The notes below the pieces were generated by a model. The model did no database searches, was not told where the DNA came from, and saw nothing but the letters and a program-made list of their open reading frames with translations. A DNA stretch of 64,000 nucleotides, from contig NZ_JNVM01000013.1 in the NCBI RefSeq assembly GCF_000722545.1, positions 108,184-172,183 of the forward strand. The letters run 5' to 3'. This document shows positions 51,709-60,045 of the stretch, in pieces (position 1 is the stretch's first letter; each line of letters begins with the position of its first letter). The position numbers were made by a program, and so were the translations under genes. The DNA comes from Paenibacillus tyrphae (GTDB lineage: Bacteria > Bacillota > Bacilli > Paenibacillales > NBRC-103111).

Positions 51709-53244
51709 TTACAAACCGAGCGTCTCGGTCATATCCTTAAGCACCGCCGCATCCTTCATCATGTGCACGGCTTTGCGGAAGTCCGTATACATCACGCGGT
51801 CTTCGTCCAAAAACGGCACCTGCTTGCGGCACTGCGCGTATGCCCAAGCCGTTCCCTTGCCCAGCCCGTCGGCTCCGCGGTAATCGGCCGCTTGCGAGCC
51901 GCAAAGCAGTTCGATCGCAACGACGTTGTATGCATTTTCGACGATTTTGGCCGCTTTTCTCGCGCCGATCGTTCCCATGCTCACGTGATCCTCTTGATTC
52001 GCCGAGCTTGGAATCGAATCGACGCTGGCCGGATGCGCAAGCGACTTGTTTTCGGACACGAGTGAAGCCGCGGCATACTGCGCAATCATGAAGCCCGAAT
52101 TCGTGCCGCCGTACTTCGTCAGAAACGGAGGCAGTCCTCCGCTCAGTTGGGGATTAACTAGCCGTTCGATTCGCCGCTCCGATATATTCGCCAGCTCCGC
52201 CACCGCAATCGAGAGGAAATCCATTGCCAGCGCAATCGGTTGGCCGTGAAAATTGCCGCCGGAGATCACTTTCTCCTGCTCGGTGAAAATCAGCGGGTTA
52301 TCGGTTACCGAATTCATCTCGATTAGCAATTTATCATAAATATATTGGAGCGCATCGGCCGAAGCGCCGTGAACCTGCGGTACGCAGCGCAGCGAATAAG
52401 CGTCCTGGACGCGCAGCTCCCCTTGATTCGTCATCAGACGGCTGTCTTGGGTCAGCTTGCGGATATTCGAAGCGACCTGCTGCTGGCCGGCATGCGGACG
52501 AATGTCGTGAGTTTCCGGGTCGAACGCCTGCCTCACGCCCTGCAAGGTCTCAGTCGTCAAAGCGGCGGCGCAATCGGCCCATTTGGCCAACTGCAGCGCG
52601 TCCCAGCAAGCCAAAGCGCCGACGGCGGTCATGACCTGCGTACCGTTGATCAGAGCCAGTCCCTCTTTCGCTTCAAGCGACACCGGTACGATTCCGGCCT
52701 TGTCCATCGCCGCTTTTCCGTCCAGCTTTTCTCCCCGGAACAACGCTTCCCCTTCCCCCATCATGACCAGCGCCAAATGGGAAAGCGGGGCCAAGTCTCC
52801 GCTGGCGCCGAGCGAGCCTTTCTCCGGAATCAACGGAACGACGCCTTTGTTCAGCATCTCGACCATCGTCTCCACGACGGAGTAGCGTATCCCGGAATAG
52901 CCTTGGATCAAGGCGTTGATGCGCAGCAATACGATCGCTCTCGCCACTTCCGCCGGGAACGGATCGCCGATCCCGCACGCATGACTGCGGATCAAATTGA
53001 CCTGCAGCGTCTTCGCGTCCTCGCTCGAAATGTACGTATCGCTGAATTTGCCGAAGCCCGTGGTCAAGCCGTAGACGACCTTTTTCTCCGCCAGCAGCTT
53101 CTCGACGTACTGTCTGCTCTTCGTTACCTTCGCTTTGACCGAAGCGTCAAGCTCGACTTCGTAGCCGTGGCGCGCCACGAGCACAACCTCCTGCAAGGTC
53201 AGCTTGCCGCCGCCGATCGTAATAGGTGCCGTTTTAATCATCAC
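51709..53244 (-). CDS. hutH: Histidine ammonia-lyase
   Basis: 511 residues. The MIO cofactor triad sits in GSLGASGDLAPLSHLAL (Ala-Ser-Gly, about 145), with the active-site pattern GNFHGQPIALAMD and SANQEDHVSMG. It removes ammonia from histidine to give urocanate, the first step of histidine use. hutP and an attenuator lie directly upstream. The other hut genes are not downstream, since a terminator region and an unrelated gene follow, so the operon is split compared with Bacillus subtilis. Confidence 0.95.
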   Translation of the reverse strand: MMIKTAPITIGGGKLTLQEVVLVARHGYEVELDASVKAKVTKSRQYVEKLLAEKKVVYGLTTGFGKFSDTYISSEDAKTLQVNLIRSHACGIGDPFPAEVARAIVLLRINALIQGYSGIRYSVVETMVEMLNKGVVPLIPEKGSLGASGDLAPLSHLALVMMGEGEALFRGEKLDGKAAMDKAGIVPVSLEAKEGLALINGTQVMTAVGALACWDALQLAKWADCAAALTTETLQGVRQAFDPETHDIRPHAGQQQVASNIRKLTQDSRLMTNQGELRVQDAYSLRCVPQVHGASADALQYIYDKLLIEMNSVTDNPLIFTEQEKVISGGNFHGQPIALAMDFLSIAVAELANISERRIERLVNPQLSGGLPPFLTKYGGTNSGFMIAQYAAASLVSENKSLAHPASVDSIPSSANQEDHVSMGTIGARKAAKIVENAYNVVAIELLCGSQAADYRGADGLGKGTAWAYAQCRKQVPFLDEDRVMYTDFRKAVHMMKDAAVLKDMTETLGL

Positions 53245-53271
53245 GAATCACTCTCCTTATGAAATGGACAC

Positions 53272-53336
53272 AAAAAAAGAGGCCATACCAAATCAATGGT
53301 CATGACCTCTAAACGCAACTATAAGACTATGGTCTA
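53272..53336 (-). promoter_or_regulatory. HutP-controlled attenuator between hutP and hutH
   Basis: On the minus strand a hairpin with AGAGG/CCTCT ends (53278-53310) is followed by a T7 run, a terminator 28 bp before hutH. Just upstream and at its 5' foot are four TAG triplets (53334-36, 53327-29, 53319-21, 53309-11) spaced 4, 5 and 7 nt. HutP binds UAG-type triplets when histidine and metal are present and opens this terminator in Bacillus, so the same control is expected. Confidence 0.75.
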
Positions 53337-53367
53337 ATGTTATTCAATTGAAACGCCGGTCCGGTCT

Positions 53368-53841
53368 TCAAATATGATTGATGCCGAAGCCCAGAACCTC
53401 GTGCTCGAAGCCTTTTTTCGGAGCGCCGATCGTACCGTACATGCATACGCAGATCCACTCCCCTTCGTCCGGTTGATCCTGCTCGGTCGACATAGGGCCG
53501 CGGACAATGGCGAAGGTCAGTCCTACCGTACGCAATACGTCCCGAATCTGCGGGGTTCCCCGGCTTACTCCTTGCAAAGCCTCAAGGATCGCATGGTACA
53601 AGCCGTGCGTCTCCCGGTACCGCTTTTCGTCGATGACCCGATTGTTTTTGGCAGCGGTTTCGATGGCCGCAATGACTTTCGCGCTGTCCATGGAGCCGAC
53701 TTTCCCGACGGTATGCCGGTATCCGTCTGCTTCCAGCTTCCGTACGATGTCCGCCCCCATCGCATGATCGTGCATCATCGTCAATAAAGCGGTTAATTTG
53801 CCGATAGTAGAAGGAATCCCCTGCTGGCCCGTCACTTGCAT
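53368..53841 (-). CDS. hutP: HutP, histidine-responsive antiterminator
   Basis: 157 residues from an ATG at 53841 with GGAAAGGGG; a longer frame upstream encodes an unlikely hydrophobic stretch. The sequence has IGKLTALLTMMHDHAMGADIV, GKVGSMDSAKVIAAIETAAK and the C-terminal YGTIGAPKKGFEHEVLGFGI, as in HutP (about 150). It is a hexameric RNA-binding protein that needs L-histidine and a divalent metal. It lies 123 bp before hutH, with its target RNA between. Confidence 0.92.
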   Translation of the reverse strand: MQVTGQQGIPSTIGKLTALLTMMHDHAMGADIVRKLEADGYRHTVGKVGSMDSAKVIAAIETAAKNNRVIDEKRYRETHGLYHAILEALQGVSRGTPQIRDVLRTVGLTFAIVRGPMSTEQDQPDEGEWICVCMYGTIGAPKKGFEHEVLGFGINHI

Positions 53842-54121
53842 GCCCCTTTCCTGCGGAAAAGCCACAATAAAAATAAAAAAGACGCTACAACAGCAAATGG
53901 GAAAGCTTCTTCCCGCTCCCATAAGACTTGCCTTGTATCGACCCGACTATACGCTAAATTATCTAAAAGGATTTTGCTTATCACTAAAGTATCTGATGAA
54001 ATTGTACCATACATCACGTGGGTTGACAATGAGGCGCCGACTAGCAAGGGGAAAGTAAAACAAGGAACCCGGTTTAAACCCGAATCCCTTGTATAAACCG
54101 ATGCGGTCACCGGTCATGCAT

Positions 54122-55321
54122 TCATGACGTTTTGTCCAATCGACGATCCAAAACGACAATGAAAATAGCTACGGCGACAATTAGACCGGCCCAGGTCATG
54201 ATGCCGGATAAGCCGGCACGGTTCAGGATGATAGCGCCCAGCACGGCGCCCACACCGGAGGACGAGTTAAAAGCGGTAGTATAAACCGCCGACGCCGGTA
54301 TAGCTGCTGCACCCCCAACACGTAAAACCCAGGTCTGTATGCCGATAAAAAGAATCGAGATCGCCGCGCCCCAAACAATGAGCAGAGGGACGACCAACCC
54401 GAGCCCGAGGCTGAGCCCGAACCATCCCAGACCGGCCAGCGATACGCACATAAGCAGAAGGGACACGAAGATCACTCGCTTCATGAAGCGATCGATCAGG
54501 AACCCGGTCACAATGTTGCCGAGCAGTCCGGCGGCCCCGAAGCCAAAGAGCAGAGCAGCAATTGCAGCGGGGGCAACGCCGGGTACGCTTCTGAGGTAGG
54601 GTTCAATAAATGTAAACGCTGCGAAATGCGCGGCTACCGTGAAGATCGCCACAGCATAGACCCGCCACAGCTTGCGGCTGCGCAGCACTCCTGCAAGCGC
54701 AGCGAAACCGACCGTCCCTTCGGCCTTCACCTTAGGAAGCAAAGCGCCCATGAGCAGCGCGGTGAACAGGCAGAGCCCGCCGAGGGCACCGAACGCCACC
54801 CGCCACCCCCATGCCTGCCCGATGAGATTGAGGACGGGGACGCCCAGCACGTTCGCGATCGAGATCCCGCCGAAGACGATCGTGGTCGCAAGACCCATGC
54901 GATTGGGCGGAGCGATCTGTGTCGCGATCGCAGCGACCATGGCCCAGAAAACACCATGCGATAGTGCCCCCACGATCCGCGCCAGCATCAGAGTCGGGAA
55001 GGTCTGGGCGATCATGGCCAGACCATTCGAAGCGGCCAGTACCAGCATCAACCCAATAAGCAGCGGCTTGCGCGGAAAATGATTGGGAAGTACGGCGGAC
55101 AACAGGGCGCTGCCCGCACCGATCAAAGCATAAGCTGTTACGGTGAGGCCAATTGTGGCAGGACTGCGCTCCAGATCAGAAGCGATGGACGAAAGCAGTC
55201 CAATGGGGGCGAACTCGGTCGCGACAATCGTAAAAGTGGCGATTCCAAGAACGACCACCGCCAGCCAGCGGCGGACGGCAGCGTCTGCCGGTTCAGCTTG
55301 CTTCAATTCGTACATGGACAT
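54122..55321 (-). CDS. MFS transporter, DHA1 family efflux pump
   Basis: 399 residues with 12 predicted membrane segments. Motif A-like RKPLLIGLML after segment 2 and the VATEFAPIGLLSSIA start are typical of the YdhP/AraJ/chloramphenicol-efflux group. It likely exports a small molecule with proton exchange. The gene is 101 bp downstream of another MFS gene but has its own palindromic operator (55352-55365), shared with the dehalogenase-like gene, so it is probably regulated separately. The 280 bp between it and hutP show no further gene. Confidence 0.92.
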   Translation of the reverse strand: MSMYELKQAEPADAAVRRWLAVVVLGIATFTIVATEFAPIGLLSSIASDLERSPATIGLTVTAYALIGAGSALLSAVLPNHFPRKPLLIGLMLVLAASNGLAMIAQTFPTLMLARIVGALSHGVFWAMVAAIATQIAPPNRMGLATTIVFGGISIANVLGVPVLNLIGQAWGWRVAFGALGGLCLFTALLMGALLPKVKAEGTVGFAALAGVLRSRKLWRVYAVAIFTVAAHFAAFTFIEPYLRSVPGVAPAAIAALLFGFGAAGLLGNIVTGFLIDRFMKRVIFVSLLLMCVSLAGLGWFGLSLGLGLVVPLLIVWGAAISILFIGIQTWVLRVGGAAAIPASAVYTTAFNSSSGVGAVLGAIILNRAGLSGIMTWAGLIVAVAIFIVVLDRRLDKTS

Positions 55322-55351
55322 AAATATCCCTCCTGTGCCAATCGATATAAC

Positions 55352-55365
55352 GTACCATTCGGTAC
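55352..55365. promoter_or_regulatory. Palindromic operator before the MFS gene
   Basis: GTACC-ATTC-GGTAC, 30 bp before the start codon. A near-identical site CTACC-ATTT-GGTAC lies at 58694-58707. In the extended comparison TTATGTACC(A/G)AATGGTA is common to both on the minus strand. Confidence 0.6.
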
Positions 55366-55422
55366 ATAATTATTACAGGCAATTGAAAGCAGACCACTTC
55401 TGCTTTCAACGCCTCCGGTTGT

Positions 55423-56634
55423 TCAATTCGCGACGGCTTTATAACCGCTCACGGTTTTACGGTCCAGACGGTAGCTGATAAATGTTAGCAACGATGCGGC
55501 GACCGCCGCGATTGCGCCGACCCAGGAAAGATCGATGAGCTCCATGTTCGTCGTGACCCACCCTCCCAGTGCCGATCCAAGCGCAATTCCGACATTGACG
55601 GATACGGGAGCTAAGGACGAAGCCAAATCTTTGGCCGACGGGAAATGCTTATCCGCCAAATCGATGAAATACAATTGCATAGTCGAGTTCATAACATAAA
55701 CGACAAGAGCAATGAACGATACGCTAACCAACCCCGTGACAACCGAGTTGGAGGAAACATAAAGGGACGCGAGAATGGCGGCTTGAATCAGAAATACAAC
55801 CCGGAGCTTTCCAATCCCGTTGCGGGCCGCCAATTTCCCGCCGATCAATGTGCTGAAGATGGATACGACTCCGTAGAGCAAAAATACAAGGCTGATATAC
55901 CGGACCGGAATAAAGAGCACTTCTTGCAGCAGAGGAGTCAAATACGTATAAACGGTATAGGTCGCCGCAATGCTGAACGCCGTAATAAAAAACGCGATGA
56001 TAATACGCGAGTTCGTTAATAATCCGATTTGTTTTTTCAATGAACTCCGCGTTCCCTTCAGCCCTCTGGGGATGGTCGCCGAGCTTGCGATGAAAGACCC
56101 GACTCCCAATAGAGCGGTGAACCAAAAGGTCATATGCCAACCGCCCCACTGTCCGATATAAGTGCCAAGCGGCACTCCGATGACACTGGCTATCGTAAAC
56201 CCGGTAAAGATAATGGAAATCACCGCGCCCCTTTTCTCGGAAGGTACGGTTTCGCTGGCAACGGCCATGGCGAGTGCGATCAACACTCCGGTAACGACGG
56301 CGGTGATCAATCTGGAAACAAGAAGCAGCACATACGACCCGGATATCGCGGTTAACATATTCCCTGCAATAAATACCGCGAGCAAAGTAAGCATGAGAGG
56401 GTATTTGGAAAACCGGCTGAATACAGCCGTCAAGATTGGCGTACCTATGGCAAAAGCAATGGCAAAAGCCGATACTAGCGCTCCTGCTGTCGATATGGCG
56501 ATATTTAAGCCGTTAGATACTTCCGTCAACAGCCCGACGATGACAAATTCGCTCGTTCCCAGAACGAAGGTTAATAAAAATAAATTTAAAGTCAGAAGCT
56601 TTTGTTGTTTAGTCAAAATAGAATCTCCTTTCAA
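55423..56634 (-). CDS. MFS transporter, DHA1 family multidrug-type
   Basis: 403 residues with 12 predicted membrane segments (start LTLNLFLLTFVLGTSEFVIVGLL; motif A FSRFSKYPLML; motif C region IGVPLGTYIGQWGGW). It lies 17 bp after a MerR-type regulator on the same strand, so the two form a regulator-pump operon of the bmr/blt kind. It probably expels a toxic small molecule recognised by the regulator. Confidence 0.92.
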   Translation of the reverse strand: MKGDSILTKQQKLLTLNLFLLTFVLGTSEFVIVGLLTEVSNGLNIAISTAGALVSAFAIAFAIGTPILTAVFSRFSKYPLMLTLLAVFIAGNMLTAISGSYVLLLVSRLITAVVTGVLIALAMAVASETVPSEKRGAVISIIFTGFTIASVIGVPLGTYIGQWGGWHMTFWFTALLGVGSFIASSATIPRGLKGTRSSLKKQIGLLTNSRIIIAFFITAFSIAATYTVYTYLTPLLQEVLFIPVRYISLVFLLYGVVSIFSTLIGGKLAARNGIGKLRVVFLIQAAILASLYVSSNSVVTGLVSVSFIALVVYVMNSTMQLYFIDLADKHFPSAKDLASSLAPVSVNVGIALGSALGGWVTTNMELIDLSWVGAIAAVAASLLTFISYRLDRKTVSGYKAVAN

Positions 56635-56651
56635 ATCAAAGCGATCTTCAA

Positions 56652-57467
56652 TTAAGCTCTCTCGACGGCAATCTGGACCTCGGCAACGTAAGCCTCCGGA
56701 TCGTCCGATTTTTCATGAGGGATGCAGATTTCGCGCCGCGGCTCATTCTCCTTCATTCGATATCCGTTTCGTTCGATCCATATCGCCAATTCCGTACTTG
56801 CCGTGCAAGGGCTCGTTGTCCGGCAATGATGAATAAGTGTTGCCATCATCGGAACTTCCGGCAATCGTTTGACCGTAAAGTGAGAACGACTCGGCATATC
56901 GTGAGTGAGCAGACGAGCCGCTTCGATGTCCATATCGTCCTCACATTCCTCACAGCCATGCCAAAGAACCATTTGGGATAGCGAAGATACGCCGCAGCTT
57001 TCCAAGTGATCGTCGAGCCGTCGGAATAGCTCGGGAAGCTGACTGAGCGAAGCTTTTTGCCGGTAAGACACTACAAGCTGCGGCTCCACTTCTTTTAGAA
57101 CGACATCGTGCGATGTCAAATGCTTCCCCTCATTCTCGATGGCATGCAGGCGCTCCTTGATTCGGTCAAGCTTAGCCTGCTCCTTATCCAGAACGGACTG
57201 AATCTCGTTTTGCTTGATCCGGAACATCCCTCTGATTTGCTCAAGCGGGATGTCCTCGCCCATCATCTGGCGAATTTGATCCAGCGAGAAGCCCAATTCT
57301 TTATAGGCCAAAATGCGGTGGAGCTGAAACAACTGATCGGCCGAATAATACCGGTATCCTGTATATTTGTCGGTGTGGGCCGGCTTAAGCAAATTCAATT
57401 GGTCGTAGTAACGAAGCGCCTTGACCGACACTTGGCCGATCTTTGAAAACTCGCTGATTTTAAACAT
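56652..57467 (-). CDS. MerR family regulator with GyrI-like effector domain (BmrR type)
   Basis: The ATG at 57467 after GAGGTG is chosen; 271 residues. N-terminal MerR helix-turn-helix (FSKIGQVSVKALRYYDQLNLL), the wing and a long coiled coil (IKERLHAIENE), then a GyrI-like ligand domain (about 115-270) ending AYVAEVQIAVE. Such proteins bind drugs and twist the promoter to activate efflux genes. Cys residues HGCEECEDD are notable. It drives its own promoter and probably the pump that follows. Confidence 0.9.
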   Translation of the reverse strand: MFKISEFSKIGQVSVKALRYYDQLNLLKPAHTDKYTGYRYYSADQLFQLHRILAYKELGFSLDQIRQMMGEDIPLEQIRGMFRIKQNEIQSVLDKEQAKLDRIKERLHAIENEGKHLTSHDVVLKEVEPQLVVSYRQKASLSQLPELFRRLDDHLESCGVSSLSQMVLWHGCEECEDDMDIEAARLLTHDMPSRSHFTVKRLPEVPMMATLIHHCRTTSPCTASTELAIWIERNGYRMKENEPRREICIPHEKSDDPEAYVAEVQIAVERA

Positions 57468-57520
57468 GGATACACCTCGCTTGCCTAATGTGATATTTCT
57501 GTCCTTCCTTGCCTTAATCG

Positions 57521-57551
57521 AGTATAACTTTCCCGTTAAGGGGAGAGTCAA
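57521..57551 (-). promoter_or_regulatory. MerR-type promoter of the regulator-pump operon
   Basis: -35 TTGACT (57546-57551), -10 TATACT (57521-57526), spacer 19 bp with the dyad ACTCTCCCC-TTAA-CGGGAAAGT. The overlong spacer and dyad are diagnostic of activation by DNA distortion by the adjoining MerR protein. Confidence 0.75.
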
Positions 57552-57594
57552 GCGGGATTCAACAAATAGACTCCATCATGACAAAAACATCCCG

Positions 57595-57624
57595 CTCCAC
57601 TATCCAAAGTGAGGCGGGATGTTT
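57595..57624. terminator. Bidirectional terminator-like hairpin
   Basis: AAACATCCCGC/GCGGGATGTTT stem; the T-run follows on the minus strand (TTTTTG) and partly on the plus. It ends the dehalogenase-like gene transcript. Confidence 0.8.
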
Positions 57625-57702
57625 GTTTTAACTTTATTTCACCATGTGTTCGATGCCGGGCGCATCGCTGTAGCCGAACCGGGAATTCGATCAATCCATT
57701 TC

Positions 57703-58638
57703 TTAGTTCCGCCGGATGAAATCCGTAATGAGCCGTCCGACCACGTCAGGGGCGTCTTCCAGGCAGTAATGGCCCACACCCGGGAGCCGATGGACGGGAG
57801 CGGATGGAAACAGCTCCGTAAAAAGCGGCATAAAATGCTCGGCTTGGAGCGTGCGGTCGGCCTCTCCCCAGATCGCAAGCGCAGGCTTCTCTCGGATAGC
57901 GCGCACGGCTGCCACATCGGGTATCTCGAACCGGTGCGCGCCGGTGGCGAACCCTTTCGCCCAGCCAATTGCGCCAAGACAGTCGGCCGGGCTGGCGAAG
58001 CGTGAGCCGTAAGCTGCGAGCCACGTTTCAGTAATCAGTTCATTGTTCTCGAAGCCGTTCAGCTTGAGCGTACTGAGGATGTTGAAGCCGAGTTGGCCTA
58101 GGACAGTCTCAAGACTCCCTCCCTTTTCGGCCTTCAATATCCATTGGAACCAAGGTGAAGTAACGGAATTGGCGGTCAACCGGTCGGCGAGGTCGGGCTG
58201 GCCGAACGGTGTCGGTCCGTTAGTTGAAATCAGCCTACGAATGCGATCCGGATGGCGTGCGGCAAGCCCCATACCCACCGGCCCGCCAAAATCGTGCATG
58301 ACAAGGGTGATCTCTTGCAGATCAAGCGCGAGAACGAACCGTTCGAGATTATCGATATGGTCCTGCAGCCAGTAGCTGCGGTCCCGCGGCGTCGCGCTTT
58401 TACCAAAGCCCATATGATCGGGAACGACGACACGGTAATCTTCACTCAAAACCGGGATCAGATGCCGGAACAGATAGCCCCAAGTCGGCTCTCCATGAAG
58501 GCAGAGAACGGTCTCGTCCCCATGCGGCCCCTCATCGACATAGTGCATGGCGAAGCCGGGTGCGTTTGTGAAGTTAGGCTTGAACGGAAAGGTGCCGCCG
58601 AAATCCGTGTCAAAGTCAGCTTGGTGATATTGAGTCAT
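57703..58638 (-). CDS. Haloalkane dehalogenase-like alpha/beta hydrolase
   Basis: 311 residues. Oxyanion motif LHGEPTWGYLFRHLIP, nucleophile elbow VMHDFGGPVGMG (Asp, as in haloalkane dehalogenases rather than Ser), and catalytic His in LPGVGHYCLEDAP near the C-terminus. It could split carbon-halogen bonds or act on esters or epoxides. The gene is monocistronic, with its own promoter and an operator shared with the MFS gene at 54122-55321, suggesting joint induction. Confidence 0.85.
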   Translation of the reverse strand: MTQYHQADFDTDFGGTFPFKPNFTNAPGFAMHYVDEGPHGDETVLCLHGEPTWGYLFRHLIPVLSEDYRVVVPDHMGFGKSATPRDRSYWLQDHIDNLERFVLALDLQEITLVMHDFGGPVGMGLAARHPDRIRRLISTNGPTPFGQPDLADRLTANSVTSPWFQWILKAEKGGSLETVLGQLGFNILSTLKLNGFENNELITETWLAAYGSRFASPADCLGAIGWAKGFATGAHRFEIPDVAAVRAIREKPALAIWGEADRTLQAEHFMPLFTELFPSAPVHRLPGVGHYCLEDAPDVVGRLITDFIRRN

Positions 58639-58693
58639 GAGAAGCCTCCTTATAAAAGCGTTTTTTTAATTCTAAATTTCGGCGTTCGGTTAT

Positions 58694-58752
58694 CTACCAT
58701 TTGGTACATAACTGATATAAGTAAAAATACCCCTTTATTATCACGATGTCAA
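58694..58752 (-). promoter_or_regulatory. Promoter and palindromic operator of the dehalogenase-like gene
   Basis: -35 TTGACA (58747-58752), 17-bp spacer, -10 TATTTT (58724-58729); about 20 bp further the palindrome CTACC-ATTT-GGTAC (58694-58707) overlaps the transcribed leader. The position fits a repressor. The remainder of 58639-58890 holds nothing I can name. Confidence 0.6.
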
Positions 58753-58890
58753 GAATAAAATACAATAAATTCGACTATATTCCCAGCAAATAATATGATT
58801 AAAGTATACTAAACGATACAAAATTTCATAAGCAAGCGAATCCTTTCTTCGGCTCAAGCGATGAGGAGCTTTGCATATCCCGAGCACAAA

Positions 58891-58930
58891 TAAAAAAGCC
58901 TGCAAATCGCTTCAGGAGCAATTTGTAGGC
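58891..58930 (-). terminator. Terminator of the tRNA-Leu gene
   Basis: Imperfect 14-bp stem GCCTACAAATTGCT/AGCGATTTGCAGGC followed by TTTTTT on the minus strand, 18 bp after the tRNA. Confidence 0.8.
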
Positions 58931-58948
58931 CAGTTAATTTTAAGATAA

Positions 58949-59032
58949 TGCGGTCGAGAGGACTCGAACCTCCACGGCTGTTACACCACTAGAACCTGAA
59001 TCTAGCGCGTCTGCCAATTCCGCCACGACCGC
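58949..59032 (-). tRNA. tRNA-Leu (CAG)
   Basis: 84 nt with a GCGGTCG/CGACCGC acceptor stem, long variable arm as in type II tRNAs, anticodon stem CTAGA/TCTAG with loop TTCAGGT giving anticodon CAG, and T-arm GGTTCGAGTCC. CCA is not encoded. It decodes CUG leucine codons. Confidence 0.95.
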
Positions 59033-59074
59033 ATATTTCGATGTGATTCGATTGGTTCCGAACCGACAAATGGA

Positions 59075-59104
59075 ATTATATAACGATCGATCCTCCTATG
59101 TCAA
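59075..59104 (-). promoter_or_regulatory. Promoter of the tRNA-Leu gene
   Basis: Perfect -35 TTGACA (59099-59104) and -10 TATAAT (59075-59080) with an 18-bp spacer, about 40 bp before the tRNA. Confidence 0.75.
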
Positions 59105-59115
59105 GCATGAATCTT

Positions 59116-59679
59116 CTATACTATGTTCATCGGCAGGATCAGATTCCGCTCCAGGATTAGCATCAATTGTTCCACCATTTCCGCCGGAGTGTAAGGCATC
59201 GATTGAACAATCCACCATTCCACCAGACCGGCGACTGCAGCAGCCAAAAATTGGACGAGGATTTCCCGGTTTATGCCCGGGCTGAGGCCGCAGCTTTTGA
59301 TATGCTCCTCGATGCCCCGCTCCATCATCGCGATCATCCGCTTTCGGAAGGCGGGTATCCCCTTGCTCGTCATGAGCGTGGAGTAGATGGAGGCGTAGCG
59401 CGCCAAAAATTCGAACGTGCGAAGCAGTAAAGCTTTTGCGGACACCTTGCTCGGGTCCCCGTCTGGCATGCAGCTTTCATACAATAACTGCAAGTATGTC
59501 TCGATGCACTGGTCCAGCAGGTCGTACTTATCCGTAAAATGCAAATAGACGGTCCCCCGGTTTACATTCGCCCGGTCCGCGATTGCGTGAATCGTGATCT
59601 TCTCAAAGCTTTTCTCCTCCATCAGGCCGACAAAAGCTTCCATGATGGCCTGCCTCGTTTTTAGGATTCGTCTGTCCAT
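59116..59679 (-). CDS. TetR/AcrR family regulator
   Basis: An ATG at 59679 behind AGGGAGAGCG gives 187 residues; the longer frame has an unlikely N-terminus. The helix-turn-helix reads ITIHAIADRANVNRGTVYLHFTDKYDLL (about 28-55); the C-terminal effector region is helical with WWIVQSMPYTPAEMV. It is divergent from a broken ketopantoate-reductase-like gene. No operator is obvious upstream; the GTACC palindromes further left are not repeated here. Confidence 0.88.
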   Translation of the reverse strand: MDRRILKTRQAIMEAFVGLMEEKSFEKITIHAIADRANVNRGTVYLHFTDKYDLLDQCIETYLQLLYESCMPDGDPSKVSAKALLLRTFEFLARYASIYSTLMTSKGIPAFRKRMIAMMERGIEEHIKSCGLSPGINREILVQFLAAAVAGLVEWWIVQSMPYTPAEMVEQLMLILERNLILPMNIV

Positions 59680-59853
59680 AGCTCGCTCTCCCTGCTCCTT
59701 TTTTAGACAATCCAAGCGCATTTGTTGAATACTTAACAGAATCAAAAATATTACCGATTGATCCGGTGTTTCGCCGGATGCTATCGTAATTGTAATCAAC
59801 AAACGTTATTTATACAACAAATGTTCATTAACTATGAAAGCGAGGATTGCAAC

Positions 59854-60045
59854 ATGAGAGTATTGGTTTATGGTGCAGGTGTCATAGGCAGTTATTTGGC
59901 CCATGTTCTTGCGCGCGGACAATGATGTGACCGTATTGGCCAGAGGAAAACGGGCGGAGGAGCTGGAGAAGGAGGGGCTTGTCATCCGCCATTATTTTCA
60001 GCGGAAAACGACGGTGGACCCGGTGCGCGTCATAAAGGCGACCGG
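59854..60045 (+). pseudogene. Ketopantoate reductase-like (ApbA/PanE) N-terminal fragment, frameshifted
   Basis: From ATG 59854 the frame reads MRVLVYGAGVIGSYLAHVLAR (NADP-binding GAGVIG) and stops after 23 codons; the next frame continues NDVTVLARGKRAEELEKEG, showing a one-base loss near 59918. The sequence then reads HYFQRKTTVDPVRVI and ends near 60034, where the NIF3-like gene's C-terminus begins on the other strand. Over 200 residues are missing. It is divergent from TetR, the likely original pair. Confidence 0.75.
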
